DNA of 64,000 nucleotides from Spirochaetota bacterium (lineage in GTDB: Bacteria > Spirochaetota > Spirochaetia > Treponematales > UBA12059): positions 531,389-595,388 of the forward strand of contig JAKLDN010000001.1 of the NCBI GenBank assembly GCA_022703505.1. The letters are read 5' to 3'. Positions 15,930 through 24,716 of this stretch are shown here, piece after piece (positions within the stretch are counted from its first letter, which is position 1; every line of letters begins with the position of its first letter). The position numbers were made by a program, and so were the translations under genes. A model generated the notes under the pieces. The model had not been told where the DNA came from. It did no database searches and worked only from the letters and a program-made list of their open reading frames with translations.

Positions 15930-16726
15930 GTTCGCCCCTGGATCCCTTCCTCAGCGTCCTGGCCCTGACCTGCCGGATCCGGGTGCCCGCGCCGGCGGAG
16001 CCGGACTACGGCCGGGCGGACTTCTTCTTGCCCCTGACGGGCGTCCTTCCCGGGCTGGCGGCCCTGGGGGGCTGGGGCCTCGGGTCCCTCGTGTTCCCGG
16101 GCCCCTGGCTGCCCGCCCTTTCCGCCCTGGCGGCCCAGTACCTGGCCTTCAACCTCTTCCACCTGGACGGCCTGGCGGACTCCGCGGACGCGGGCCTGGC
16201 CCTGGCGAGCCCCGAACGGCGCCTTGCGATCCTGAAGGATCCCCGGGTCGGGGTCTACGGGCTCTTCGCGGCCTTCCTGGTCCTGGCCGCGCGAACGGCG
16301 GGCTTGGCAGCCCTGGGCGGTCGTCCGGGCTTCCCCGCGGTCCTCCTGGCCGCCCCCGTGGCGGGTCGCTTCGCCGCGGCCCTGGTACCCCTGACAGCCC
16401 GGCCCGCCCGGCCCGACGGGCTGGGGGCGAGGATGCGGGACTTCCGTCCGCAGGCCGTCGCCTCGGGCCTCCTGGCCGGCCTGGCCCCGGCCTTCCTGGC
16501 CGTCCTGGCAGGGCTTCCCGGTGAGGGATCCGTGCTCGCGGGCATCCTGGGTACCGGCGCCGGAGCCCTGGCCGCGGGACTGGCCGCGGGACTCGGGACG
16601 GCGATCTTCTACCGCCGCAGGTTCGGGGGCTTCACCGGGGACGCCCTGGGCGCCGCCGTGGAGCTCGGGGAGCTGGCCTTTCTCCTGGGCGCCTGCGCCG
16701 TCGCGGGGACGGCCGGAGGCGCCTGA
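15926..16726 (+). CDS. cobS: Adenosylcobinamide-GDP ribazoletransferase
   Basis: Predicted 266-residue integral-membrane cobalamin synthase. The Mg-binding signature FHLDGLADSADAGLA is present (residues about 70-84), followed by ILKDPRVGVYGLFA, a central MRDFRPQ loop, and GGFTGDALGAAVELGELAFL near the C-terminus. It joins AdoCbi-GDP and alpha-ribazole (phosphate), the last step of lower-ligand attachment. The ATG overlaps the preceding stop (ATGA at 15926-15929). Confidence 0.95.
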   Translation: MSSPLDPFLSVLALTCRIRVPAPAEPDYGRADFFLPLTGVLPGLAALGGWGLGSLVFPGPWLPALSALAAQYLAFNLFHLDGLADSADAGLALASPERRLAILKDPRVGVYGLFAAFLVLAARTAGLAALGGRPGFPAVLLAAPVAGRFAAALVPLTARPARPDGLGARMRDFRPQAVASGLLAGLAPAFLAVLAGLPGEGSVLAGILGTGAGALAAGLAAGLGTAIFYRRRFGGFTGDALGAAVELGELAFLLGACAVAGTAGGA

Positions 16727-16727
16727 C

Positions 16728-17765
16728 ATGGAGCTCCTGGACTTCCGGTCCAACCTGAATCCCGAGGGACCTCCCCCCTGGCTGGCCGAGGCGGAGGAAG
16801 CCGCCCGAACCCAGTCCGCCCCGGCCGTGTCCGGATTCCGTAAGGCCAAGGAGGCCTGTTTCCGAAGGTTTTCCTTCTCCCCGGACTGCTTCGTCTTCGG
16901 GGAAGGGGTCAACGGCCTTCTGTCCGTGCTGCCCCGGGCCCTCGGCGTGGACGCCGTCCTGATCCTGCCCCCGACCTACTCCGGATTCCAGCGGGCCGCG
17001 GCCGCCGCGGGTCTGCCCCTCCACCTCCACGCGGCCCGGGAAGAGGACGGCTACACCCTCCGACCCGGAAGCCTCCGGGCGGACATGGCCCGGATATCCG
17101 GTCGGGCCCTCGTCTTCCTGGGCCGCCCGAACAACCCGGCCGGCGTACCCCTTCCGATCGAGACCGTCATCGAGGCCGCCCGCGTCTTGCCGGGCCACTT
17201 CCTGTGCGTCGACGAATCCTACGTGGAGCTGTCCGAGGGAGTGGAACCCGTCCTTGCCCGGGGACGCCGCCTCCCGGACAACCTCCTGGTCCTCCGCTCC
17301 CTGACCAAGGCCCTGGCTATCCCCGATCTGCATCTGGGCTTTGTCGGGGCGTCCCGGACCGTGACCCGCAGGATCGAGGACGCCCTGGAGCTTCGGCCGA
17401 GGAGTCCTCGGGCCGAGGAGATCGCCTTCCGGGCGGTCTCGGATCCGCGGTTCTTCGAGACCTCCGCGGCCCGGATCGCCGGATACCGGGCCCGGTTCGC
17501 GGAACGGCTGTCCCGAATTCCGGGGGTGAAGCCCGAGACCGGGTTCGCCAACTTCCTGCTGGTCCGTATCCAGGGGGCGGACGCCCGGAAGGCCGCCGCG
17601 GCCGCGCGGGAACGGGGCGTCGACTTCCGGGACTATGCGGAGGATGACTACCTGGACGGGAGGCGCTGGCTCCGTACGGCCGTCCGGAAGGACGAGGACA
17701 ACGAAAAGGCCGCGACCGCCCTGGAGGCGGCCCTCCGGGAGGTCCGGGAAGCCGGGAAGGCCTAA
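16728..17765 (+). CDS. cobD: CobD-like class-I PLP enzyme (threonine-phosphate decarboxylase-like)
   Basis: Predicted 345-residue fold-type I PLP enzyme of the CobD/HisC group. The start MELLDFRSNLNPEGPP matches the DFSxNxNPxGPP opening of this family. GRPNNPAGV is the Asn-containing cofactor motif, CVDESYVEL carries the PLP aspartate and RSLTKALAIPDLHLGF the Schiff-base lysine. CobD makes aminopropanol phosphate for the cobamide linker. No cbiB gene is nearby, so either CbiB is elsewhere or the enzyme has a different role in salvage. ATG lies one base after the cobS stop. Its TAA overlaps the convergent stop of the Fe-S subunit gene by two bases. Confidence 0.85.
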   Translation: MELLDFRSNLNPEGPPPWLAEAEEAARTQSAPAVSGFRKAKEACFRRFSFSPDCFVFGEGVNGLLSVLPRALGVDAVLILPPTYSGFQRAAAAAGLPLHLHAAREEDGYTLRPGSLRADMARISGRALVFLGRPNNPAGVPLPIETVIEAARVLPGHFLCVDESYVELSEGVEPVLARGRRLPDNLLVLRSLTKALAIPDLHLGFVGASRTVTRRIEDALELRPRSPRAEEIAFRAVSDPRFFETSAARIAGYRARFAERLSRIPGVKPETGFANFLLVRIQGADARKAAAAARERGVDFRDYAEDDYLDGRRWLRTAVRKDEDNEKAATALEAALREVREAGKA

Positions 17766-18301
17766 CCCCGCATCCGGGCGGCGGCCAGCTCCACGGCGTC
17801 CACGATCTGCTGGTACCCCGTGCAGCGGCAGAGGTTTCCCGAAAGGGCGGTCCGGATGGCCGTGCGGTCCGGCGAGGGATCCCGCAGGAGGAGGGCGTAG
17901 GCGCTCATCACCATGCCGGGGGTGCAGAACCCGCACTGGATCGCCCCGGCGTCGATGAAGGACTGCTGGATCGGGTGGAGCGAGCCGTCTCTCCCCTCCA
18001 GGCCCTCGATGGTCACCACGTCCTTGCCCAGGACCTCGGAGACCCGGGTCTTGCAGGACCGGCGCCCCTGGCCGTTCACCACTACCGTGCAGGATCCGCA
18101 GGCCCCCACGGCGCAGCCGTTTTTGGTCCCCGTGAGCCCGAGGACCTCCCGCAGGTATTCCAGGAGGGTGAGCTCCGCCTCCTCCTGCCGGACCTGCCGA
18201 CGGATTCCGTTGACGGTCAGGGCGCCGGCGAGGCCGGCGGCAGAGGTCCCGGCGGCGGGGGGATTTCCGGCCGCCGCGTTCGCGGGTGTCGCTTCGTTCA
18301 T
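17762..18301 (-). CDS. Molybdenum hydroxylase 2Fe-2S subunit
   Basis: Predicted 179-residue electron-transfer subunit of a xanthine dehydrogenase/aldehyde oxidase-family enzyme. After a 25-residue Ala/Pro-rich extension comes a plant-ferredoxin-type cluster (GCAVGACGSCTV plus a later Cys) and then a second cluster domain (CGFCTPGMVM and NLCRCTGYQQI). The start at 18301 overlaps the stop of the large-subunit gene (ATGA), so the two are co-translated. The extension has no twin-arginine motif, suggesting a cytoplasmic enzyme. The missing partner is the FAD subunit, which is not in the window. Confidence 0.92.
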   Translation of the reverse strand: MNEATPANAAAGNPPAAGTSAAGLAGALTVNGIRRQVRQEEAELTLLEYLREVLGLTGTKNGCAVGACGSCTVVVNGQGRRSCKTRVSEVLGKDVVTIEGLEGRDGSLHPIQQSFIDAGAIQCGFCTPGMVMSAYALLLRDPSPDRTAIRTALSGNLCRCTGYQQIVDAVELAAARMRG

Positions 18302-20556
18302 TTCAGGGCCTCCGGGTCGAGGCGGATGGGGAGGTCCCGGCAGCGGATGCCGGTCGCGTTGTACACCGCGTTGGCTATCGCGGGAGCCAGCAGCTCGATG
18401 GCCGGCTCCCCGATGCCCTTGGCGCCGGTGGGCGAGTTCGGGTCGGGGTTCTCCACCAGGGTGCACCGCATTTCCGGAATGTCCCGGGCCCGGGGGATCT
18501 TGTAGCGGTCCAGGTTCCGGTTGCCGAGCCGGCCGCCTTCCGGGGCCAGGTCCTCCATCAGGGCCATGCCCGCGGCCTGGACCATGCCTCCGTAGGCCTG
18601 CCCCAGGGTCATGGGCGGGTTGATCGCCCGGCCCACGTCGTGGGCGGCCCAGAGGGCCAGGAGCTGGACCCTGCCCGTGGCCGGGTCCACGGAGACCTCC
18701 GCGGCCTGGCAGGAATAGACGTAGGTGAAATAGGCGTCCCCCTGGCCCGTGTGCTCGTCCCAGGATACCGGGGGTGCCCGGAAGGTGCCGAAGGCGTAGG
18801 GGTAGATCCGGCGGTCGTACATCCGGGATACCGCCTCCTCCCAGGAGAGGGAAGGTCCGCCCGGAGCGCCCACCCGGCCGCCCTCGAAGCGGACCGCCTT
18901 CGGATCGCCCAGCTCGTCCGCCAGGGTTTCCGCCATGAGCCGTTTCAGTTCCCGGGCCGCCTGGGCCACCGCGCCGCCTCCCATAATAGTCCCCCGGGTG
19001 GCCACCGTGGTGCCCCCGTCGGGGATCCGGGAGGTGGAGGACCACTGGCGCCGGATCCGCTCCACCGGGAGCCCCAGTTCCCGGGCCAGGATGAGCATCT
19101 GCACGGACTCCGCGCCCTGGCCGTTCTCGTGGATGGCCGCGTCCAGCAGGACCGACCCGTCCGCCTGGACGTTCACCACCGCGGAACAATAGTCCAGGCC
19201 CTCGGCCCCCAGGCTCGAGCCCCGGTAACTGATCGCCAGGCCGATGCCGTAGAGTCGGCCGTCCTCGGCCTTCCCCCGGGAGCACCGGGCCAGCTTGGCC
19301 TCGTACCCCGAGTCCCGGACCACCGTGTCCATCACCTGGCCCAGGCTGACCACGTGGGTGTCCAGGCGCTGGCCCGTGATCGTGAGGCCGTCCTGCTTGA
19401 CCATGTTCTTCCGGCGGATCTCCAGGGGCGACAGCCCCAGGCGCTCCGCCGCGATATCCATCACCTGCTCCACCGCGAAGTTGACCTGGGGGGCACCGAA
19501 GCCCCGCATGGCCCCGGTGAAGACGTTGTTCGTGGCCGCCGCCCGGATGTCCATGCGCACCGCGTCCACGTAGTAGGGGCCGCAGCACTGGGCCGTGCTC
19601 CGCCAGTTCACCCAGGGGGTCACGCTGGTGTAGGCCCCGGAGTCGCAGAGCATGTCGATCTCGGCCGCCCGGGCCGTGCCGTCCTTGGAGAAGCCCACCC
19701 GGTACCGCAGGCGGTACGGGTGGCGCTTGTAGCTCTCCCGGAAGGACCACTCCCGATCGTAGGTCAGCTTGACCGGCCGGCCGAGCTTCCGGGCCGCCAG
19801 GGCCGCACGGGCGCACACGATGGCCGCCGTGTCGTCCTTGCCCCCGAAGCCCCCGCCGGCGGTGGTGCCCACCACCTCCACCTCCGCCAGGGATACCCCC
19901 AGGAGGGCCGCGACGAAGCGCCGGGTCGAGAAGGGGTGTTGCATGCTCCCCCGGATTTCCAGGATACCGTCGGGCCGGGGGATGGCCACCGCCGACTCCG
20001 GCTCCATGTAGGCGTGTTCGACGGCCTGGGTGGAAAAGGTTTCGTCGACCACCAGGTCGCAGGAGGCCAGGGCCGCCGCGGCGTCCCCCCGGCGCACCCG
20101 GCCCCGGTTGGCCAGGTTGTCGTCCCCGCCCCAGCGGACCACCGGGGCGCCCGGGGCCAGGGCCTCCTCGGGGTCCGTCACCGGAGGGAGCTCCTCCGCG
20201 TGCTCGACCACGAGGGCCGCCGCGGCCAGGGCTTGGCGCCGGGTCTCGGCGACCGCCAGGGCGATCACCTCGCCCTCGCACTGGATCGTCCCCTCCGCCA
20301 GCATCGGGTAGTCCCGGACGATCTGGCCGAACCGGACCTGGCCGGGCACGTCCGCGGCGGTGAAGACCCCCAGGACCCCGGGGGCCGCCCGGGCGGCGGA
20401 GACGTCCACCCGGAGGTTTCGGGCCCGCACGAAGCGGGTGTAGACCGGCACGGCGTGGGCCATGTCCGGAAGCCGGATATCGTCCGCGTACAGGGCCCGG
20501 CCGCGTACCTTGGCCCGGGCGTCGTTGCGGAAGGCTGACTTGGTTTCGTTCGCCAT
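18298..20556 (-). CDS. Molybdenum hydroxylase large (Mo-cofactor) subunit
   Basis: Predicted 752-residue catalytic subunit of the xanthine dehydrogenase family. It has the a/b hammerhead domain (ARAKVRGRALYADDIRLPDMAHA, VFTAADVPG), the cofactor-binding motif TAGGGFGGKDD, MRGFGAPQVNFAVEQVMD, and the C-terminal GAKGIGEPAIELLAPAIANAV that carries the active-site Glu (GEP). The ATG at 20556 is preferred over the one three codons upstream because AAAGGA is correctly spaced for it. The substrate may be a purine, nicotinate or another heterocycle or aldehyde. No FAD subunit or maturation gene is adjacent. GC content matches the neighbours. Confidence 0.92.
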   Translation of the reverse strand: MANETKSAFRNDARAKVRGRALYADDIRLPDMAHAVPVYTRFVRARNLRVDVSAARAAPGVLGVFTAADVPGQVRFGQIVRDYPMLAEGTIQCEGEVIALAVAETRRQALAAAALVVEHAEELPPVTDPEEALAPGAPVVRWGGDDNLANRGRVRRGDAAAALASCDLVVDETFSTQAVEHAYMEPESAVAIPRPDGILEIRGSMQHPFSTRRFVAALLGVSLAEVEVVGTTAGGGFGGKDDTAAIVCARAALAARKLGRPVKLTYDREWSFRESYKRHPYRLRYRVGFSKDGTARAAEIDMLCDSGAYTSVTPWVNWRSTAQCCGPYYVDAVRMDIRAAATNNVFTGAMRGFGAPQVNFAVEQVMDIAAERLGLSPLEIRRKNMVKQDGLTITGQRLDTHVVSLGQVMDTVVRDSGYEAKLARCSRGKAEDGRLYGIGLAISYRGSSLGAEGLDYCSAVVNVQADGSVLLDAAIHENGQGAESVQMLILARELGLPVERIRRQWSSTSRIPDGGTTVATRGTIMGGGAVAQAARELKRLMAETLADELGDPKAVRFEGGRVGAPGGPSLSWEEAVSRMYDRRIYPYAFGTFRAPPVSWDEHTGQGDAYFTYVYSCQAAEVSVDPATGRVQLLALWAAHDVGRAINPPMTLGQAYGGMVQAAGMALMEDLAPEGGRLGNRNLDRYKIPRARDIPEMRCTLVENPDPNSPTGAKGIGEPAIELLAPAIANAVYNATGIRCRDLPIRLDPEALK

Positions 20557-20602
20557 AGGAGGCATCCTTTATGACACGGGCCGTCGGATTTGTAAAGCCG
20601 AC

Positions 20603-21487
20603 TCAGAGCGCCAGGATCCGCCGTACCACCTGGTCCGCCCCGTTCTCCTCGAACTCGTAGTCCGAGCAGAGGGCGATCCGCCGCGCCTGGTCCTCGAACC
20701 TCCGAGGGAAGGGCACGAAGTACGCCTCCTTGCGGAGGTACCGGGCTTCCCAGAACTGGTTGTACCCGGCCCCGCAGACCACCAGGTCGAAGGCGTTGTA
20801 CCAGTCCATGGCCGGGAAGAGCCCGCCCTCCCGGTTGTCCGACCGCACGACGGTCCAGCCCTCTTCCTCGAGGTAGGAGAAGCTCTTCCATGCCTCCGCC
20901 CCTTCCCCGGTCCGTCCGCTGAAGGCGAAGAGGCAGGCCCGGTCCTCGGGCCCCAGCCCTAGGTCCGCCCGGGCGGCCTCAGCCGGCAGGATCTCGTCCC
21001 TATTACGGAGCACCAGGGGCTCCACGGACTCCGAGGGGAAGGGCAGGTCGAAGCCCGGCTCGCTGCGCAGGACAAGGTCCCAGTCCTCGGGCCGGAAGAC
21101 GAGTTCCCGGTCCGGGGTCCGGAACCGGAAAGTCCTGGGATCGATCTGGCGGGTGAGGAAGACTTTCTTGCAGGGGAGGTCGCGGAGGAAGGAGTCCAGG
21201 GCGAACCAGTGGATATCGGCCACCAGGACGTCGGGCTTGGAGGACTCGATGGCTCGGAATAGAGCGGAATCGCGGTACCGATCGGGACCGAGGGCGGTCT
21301 CGTCCTCAGGAGGAATCTGCTCTATTGGCACACCGAAGGCTTCCGCGAATCGGCCATACTCGGTGTGTACCGAGAGGATCGAGAAGTCGGCGGCCGCCCC
21401 GGAACGACGGAAGGCATTAACGAGAGTAAGGCCCCGGGTAACATGCCCGGAGCCCGAGAGCCCGCCGGTATAGAAAAGAACGCGCAA
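20603..21487 (-). CDS. GT28/MurG-like glycosyltransferase
   Basis: Predicted 294-residue protein starting MRVLFYTGGLSGSGHVTRGLTLVNAF, a typical GT-B N-terminal strand with a Gly-rich loop and His. The C-terminal part has YNAFDLVVCGAGYNQFWEARYL and VPFPRRFEDQARR, the donor-binding half seen in MurG/GT28-like proteins. The start is a TTG at 21487, directly after the lipoprotein gene, with which it is probably co-transcribed. Acceptor unknown; a role in cell-envelope glycosylation is plausible from its neighbours. Confidence 0.68.
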   Translation of the reverse strand: MRVLFYTGGLSGSGHVTRGLTLVNAFRRSGAAADFSILSVHTEYGRFAEAFGVPIEQIPPEDETALGPDRYRDSALFRAIESSKPDVLVADIHWFALDSFLRDLPCKKVFLTRQIDPRTFRFRTPDRELVFRPEDWDLVLRSEPGFDLPFPSESVEPLVLRNRDEILPAEAARADLGLGPEDRACLFAFSGRTGEGAEAWKSFSYLEEEGWTVVRSDNREGGLFPAMDWYNAFDLVVCGAGYNQFWEARYLRKEAYFVPFPRRFEDQARRIALCSDYEFEENGADQVVRRILAL

Positions 21488-21493
21488 TGTTGG

Positions 21494-22813
21494 TCAGCAG
21501 AAATAGGATTCAAAAAAGGATACTACACCAGTAGTAACCTGCAATTTGGATACGAAACCAGTATCAAGATCGACTTCAACAATACGATCAAGATTGGATC
21601 CGTCGAATCCTTCATCTGATACGATCAGCTTACGAGGTGTAATTGCAAGAAATCTTGAAGGGCCATAGAATTGGCTACTAGGAGAACTTGGAGTGCCTGA
21701 TGACCAGCCAATCTCATCAATCATGCTGAGGTCAGACAAGGATAATTTGAGTATTTTCCCACGTTGATTTGGTGTCAGGTGTTCTGCAGCGGCGATATAC
21801 AGATGGCCGTCCTTGACCACGGCATCCTTCGGTAGTATTGAACTAGACAGGCCTAGTTCGCCGTAGGTCCGTCCTACCAGGGACTGCGCATCCGACATTG
21901 GCGCACCCGCGCCGTATATAGGCCCCAAGGAGTACTTAAACACCCAGTCCTGGTTGTTGTAATTAGCGTTCGAGTATATATAACCTGCCGGATCAACAGC
22001 GATAATTCTGGAATCCCCGGGGCTTGAATGCCCTGCGGGCAAATTAATAATAACGCTAGAACCATCAACGAGATCGTAATACGATGTGGAAAGGGAGGCT
22101 AAAAAAACTCGGTCATGGACATTGTCGATGGTGATACGACCAGGGGAGGTATAGTTCTCTATCCAAAATGGAGTACTGCTGGGATCATCCAGCCGAAATA
22201 CTCTTCCGACACCTGACCCATCATTTGCTGAAAAATAGAGCCTTCCAAACTTGTCAAATTCAAAATCGGAATTCTGTAATATGACATTCCCCGCCAGATC
22301 TATTGAAACGGGATTTTGATCTCCGATGTCCAAACCGTAAAGCAACGATGAATAAGCACTAGGCAACAGTATCTTCGTCTCCACCACCCCCATGTCCATG
22401 GACAAGTTAACCTTCTGCCCCCCCGCCACATCCACCACCGCGGTCCCGCCGTAGGCCTTGGCCAGGGTCGGCAGGGGATCAAATATGATATCTGCCGTCG
22501 CCGCCCAGTCCGGCACGGCATACACCTCCACCTTCCGGGCGGGGCCCGCGGGCACCTGGATCGTTAGGCTGCCCGCGTTTCCCGGCACGGTCTGGGACGC
22601 CGTGGGCATGCCGGACCCGCTGACGCTGACGGTCACCGAGGAGAAGACCGGGAGGCCCGAGAAAGGCGCGTCCGAGAAGGCCCGGGAGACGGGGCCGCCT
22701 CCCAGGTTCAGGATTATCGTCCCCTCGGCCCGGGGCCCCAGGGCCAGCTCGCAGGAGGCCAGGGTCAGTAGAGCGGCGGCCGCCGCCGCAAGGGTCGCAT
22801 ATCTCCTTTTCAT
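21494..22813 (-). CDS. Mosaic lipoprotein with beta-propeller-like C-terminus
   Basis: Predicted 439-residue lipoprotein with a signal peptide and lipobox ending LTLASC (Cys21). Residues about 25-150 are GC-rich and Ala/Val/Pro-rich (carbohydrate-binding or Ig-like look). From about residue 150 (nucleotide 22370 down to 21494) the DNA becomes strongly AT-rich and the protein Ser/Asp/Tyr-rich, with repeats such as RIIAVDPAGYIYSN, KDGHLYIAAAEHL and RKLIVSDEGFD, typical of beta-propeller blades. The sharp composition change within one uninterrupted frame suggests that the 3' part was exchanged or acquired. GAGGAGG precedes the start. Function unknown; surface-exposed or periplasmic. Confidence 0.8.
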   Translation of the reverse strand: MKRRYATLAAAAAALLTLASCELALGPRAEGTIILNLGGGPVSRAFSDAPFSGLPVFSSVTVSVSGSGMPTASQTVPGNAGSLTIQVPAGPARKVEVYAVPDWAATADIIFDPLPTLAKAYGGTAVVDVAGGQKVNLSMDMGVVETKILLPSAYSSLLYGLDIGDQNPVSIDLAGNVILQNSDFEFDKFGRLYFSANDGSGVGRVFRLDDPSSTPFWIENYTSPGRITIDNVHDRVFLASLSTSYYDLVDGSSVIINLPAGHSSPGDSRIIAVDPAGYIYSNANYNNQDWVFKYSLGPIYGAGAPMSDAQSLVGRTYGELGLSSSILPKDAVVKDGHLYIAAAEHLTPNQRGKILKLSLSDLSMIDEIGWSSGTPSSPSSQFYGPSRFLAITPRKLIVSDEGFDGSNLDRIVEVDLDTGFVSKLQVTTGVVSFFESYFC

Positions 22814-22824
22814 CCCATACCTCC

Positions 22825-23520
22825 TCAGTCAATCGGCGCGCCGACCCAGGGATTGAACCGCAGGTCCACGGTTCCCCAGGAAGCCCCGGAGTTGTCCACC
22901 AGGCCCTGCACGAAGGAGAGGATCGATCCGTCCAGGCCCGCGGGCGGGGGCGGGGAGAGGGCCTGGTCCGGCATGTCCTTCGGGGGCACGGCGCCCCCGT
23001 CCTCGCCGACGGTGCTGGACTGGCCCGCGCCGACCTGGACGGGCAGTCCGTCGGGGCCGGTGAACTCGACGTTCCCGTCGTCCACGTCCAGGTTCACCGG
23101 GTCCTGGTCGAAGCCGGTGCCCCGGACGGAGGCGGTCGCGGTGGGGCTCTTCACGGTGAAGTCCGTCTTGCCGCCCGCCGGGGGCTTCACCTCGGCCCGG
23201 ACCCGGCCGGAAAGCAGGGCCAGGCGGACGGTTTCGGAACCCTCCAGCCGGGCGATCTCCTCCAGGGAGAGGCGGGTCAGAGGTTTGACCGTGAGGGTGG
23301 AGGTTCCGACGCTGATCACCGCCACGCTCTTGAAGGCCGTGGAGATCAGGGTGTCCTTGGTCAGGGCCGCGCCGGCCCTGGCCGGGACCCAGTCCCGGCC
23401 GGGGGCCTTGATCTCCACGGTCCCCGCCACCTGCCGGATCACCGCCAGGGGAGCCGCCGCCTGGGCCGCGGCCAGGACGGCGGCGGCCAGGAGGATCGAA
23501 ATCGCCAGGATTCGTTTCAT
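22825..23520 (-). CDS. FecR-domain exported protein
   Basis: Predicted 231-residue exported protein with a signal peptide (about 1-20) and a FecR domain (about 25-150) ending in TATASVRGTGFDQ, the family hallmark. The C-terminus is Pro-rich and Asp/Gly-rich. FecR domains in this setting, without an ECF sigma factor and next to a CHASE2 cyclase and a barrel protein, are common in spirochaetes and are not iron regulators. It lies 14 nt after the barrel-protein gene and 11 nt before the lipoprotein gene, in one operon. Function inferred only as envelope sensing or assembly. Confidence 0.85.
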   Translation of the reverse strand: MKRILAISILLAAAVLAAAQAAAPLAVIRQVAGTVEIKAPGRDWVPARAGAALTKDTLISTAFKSVAVISVGTSTLTVKPLTRLSLEEIARLEGSETVRLALLSGRVRAEVKPPAGGKTDFTVKSPTATASVRGTGFDQDPVNLDVDDGNVEFTGPDGLPVQVGAGQSSTVGEDGGAVPPKDMPDQALSPPPPAGLDGSILSFVQGLVDNSGASWGTVDLRFNPWVGAPID

Positions 23521-23534
23521 TCCATTCTCCTCGC

Positions 23535-24716
23535 TCACAGCGAAAGGACGGCGGCCACGGACAGGAGCCACCGGGCCGGGGTGTCCGGCAGGAAGGCCCC
23601 TCCCGAGGCGGGAAGGAAGATCCCCGTACCCGCCAGGACGGAGAGGTCCGACAAGGGGGTCCAGGTCAGGGAGGCGTAGAGCTCCGCCCCCAGCCAAGCC
23701 GAATCGGAACCGGGATCCAGCTCGGCGTCCGCGGGGCCTCCCTCGGCGAAGCGGAGAAAGCCGACCGCCTGGACCTCGGCGCCCAGGACGGCGGAGGGCC
23801 GGACCTTGTAGCCGAGCCGGGCGCTGGCCAGGCCGGAGGGTCCGGGCGTGAAGACCCGGCCCTGCTCCAGGGAGGTGATGTTCGGGAAGCCTCCGTCCGC
23901 GCCGGTGGCCGCCCGCAGGCCCAGGTAGGCCTGATCCTTCAGGGCCCCCGGGGGATCCCACGCGGCTTGCAGGGCGCCGGCCGCGTGGAAGACCGGGTCC
24001 GAGCCCGAAGGCTCGGCCAGGGCGGCCGCGGCGCTCGCCTCGAATCCGAAGGCGTCCCCGGCGGGGATGCCCGCGGTCAGGGTGAGGTACTGGGAGTGGA
24101 GGGTGTCCGATCCCCCCCGCAGGTCGAACTGGCCGACCGCCTGGGCGGACAGCCGGGACAGGAAGGCAGGGGGATTCCGCAGGCCCCCGGAGAGGACCGC
24201 CAGGAGCCGGGGAGGGGCGAAGAAGCGGTCGGCATCCAGGAGGTCCGCCCCGTCCGCGGCGGTCAGGGCGATCTCCGCGGACTTCTTGTTCAGGAGACCC
24301 GTATAGAAGAGCCCGGCGGAGGCGCCCAGGGAGCCCAGGGATCCGGTCCACCGCGCCCCGTCCAGGAGCCCCGAGGCCACGAAGCCGGACTCGTCCGCGA
24401 AGGGCATGCGGCCGAACTCCCAGGAGATCCCGGGGGAAGGCCGCAGTTTGACCTGGGACCGCCCCAGGTCCAGAAGGAGGGTTGCCGATTGGAAGGTGGT
24501 CTCCAGCTTGACGATCCCCGAGAAGTAGAGCTCCCCGTTCTCTCCCAGGAGGGCGGAGTACCAGGGATTGGCCATGACCGTCAGGGAGAAGCCTTCCTGG
24601 GAAACCTTGGGTGCCAGGCTCAGGGCCGTGCCGAAGTCCGAGGCTCCTGCGGAGGCGGCCGGGATCAGGAGGACGGCCGCGGCAGCCAGGGGGAGGAGGG
24701 TCCGACGCCGTATCAT
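23535..24716 (-). CDS. Outer-membrane beta-barrel-like protein, unknown
   Basis: Predicted 393-residue exported protein with a signal peptide (1 to about 25). The mature part has many alternating hydrophobic segments of 8-12 residues (LYFSGIVKLETTFQSATLLLDL, WLGAELYASLTWTPLSDLSVLAGTGIFL) and ends in LSVAAVLSL, consistent with a transmembrane barrel. ATGA overlap with the preceding gene at 24713-24716. Not recognisable as a known porin family. Operon with FecR suggests a joint envelope function. Confidence 0.7.
   Translation of the reverse strand: MIRRRTLLPLAAAAVLLIPAASAGASDFGTALSLAPKVSQEGFSLTVMANPWYSALLGENGELYFSGIVKLETTFQSATLLLDLGRSQVKLRPSPGISWEFGRMPFADESGFVASGLLDGARWTGSLGSLGASAGLFYTGLLNKKSAEIALTAADGADLLDADRFFAPPRLLAVLSGGLRNPPAFLSRLSAQAVGQFDLRGGSDTLHSQYLTLTAGIPAGDAFGFEASAAAALAEPSGSDPVFHAAGALQAAWDPPGALKDQAYLGLRAATGADGGFPNITSLEQGRVFTPGPSGLASARLGYKVRPSAVLGAEVQAVGFLRFAEGGPADAELDPGSDSAWLGAELYASLTWTPLSDLSVLAGTGIFLPASGGAFLPDTPARWLLSVAAVLSL

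Noticed and set aside
18286-20538. Plus-strand 750-codon frame opposite the Mo-subunit gene
   Set aside because: No recognisable domain; the minus-strand frame encodes a clear xanthine-dehydrogenase-family subunit.
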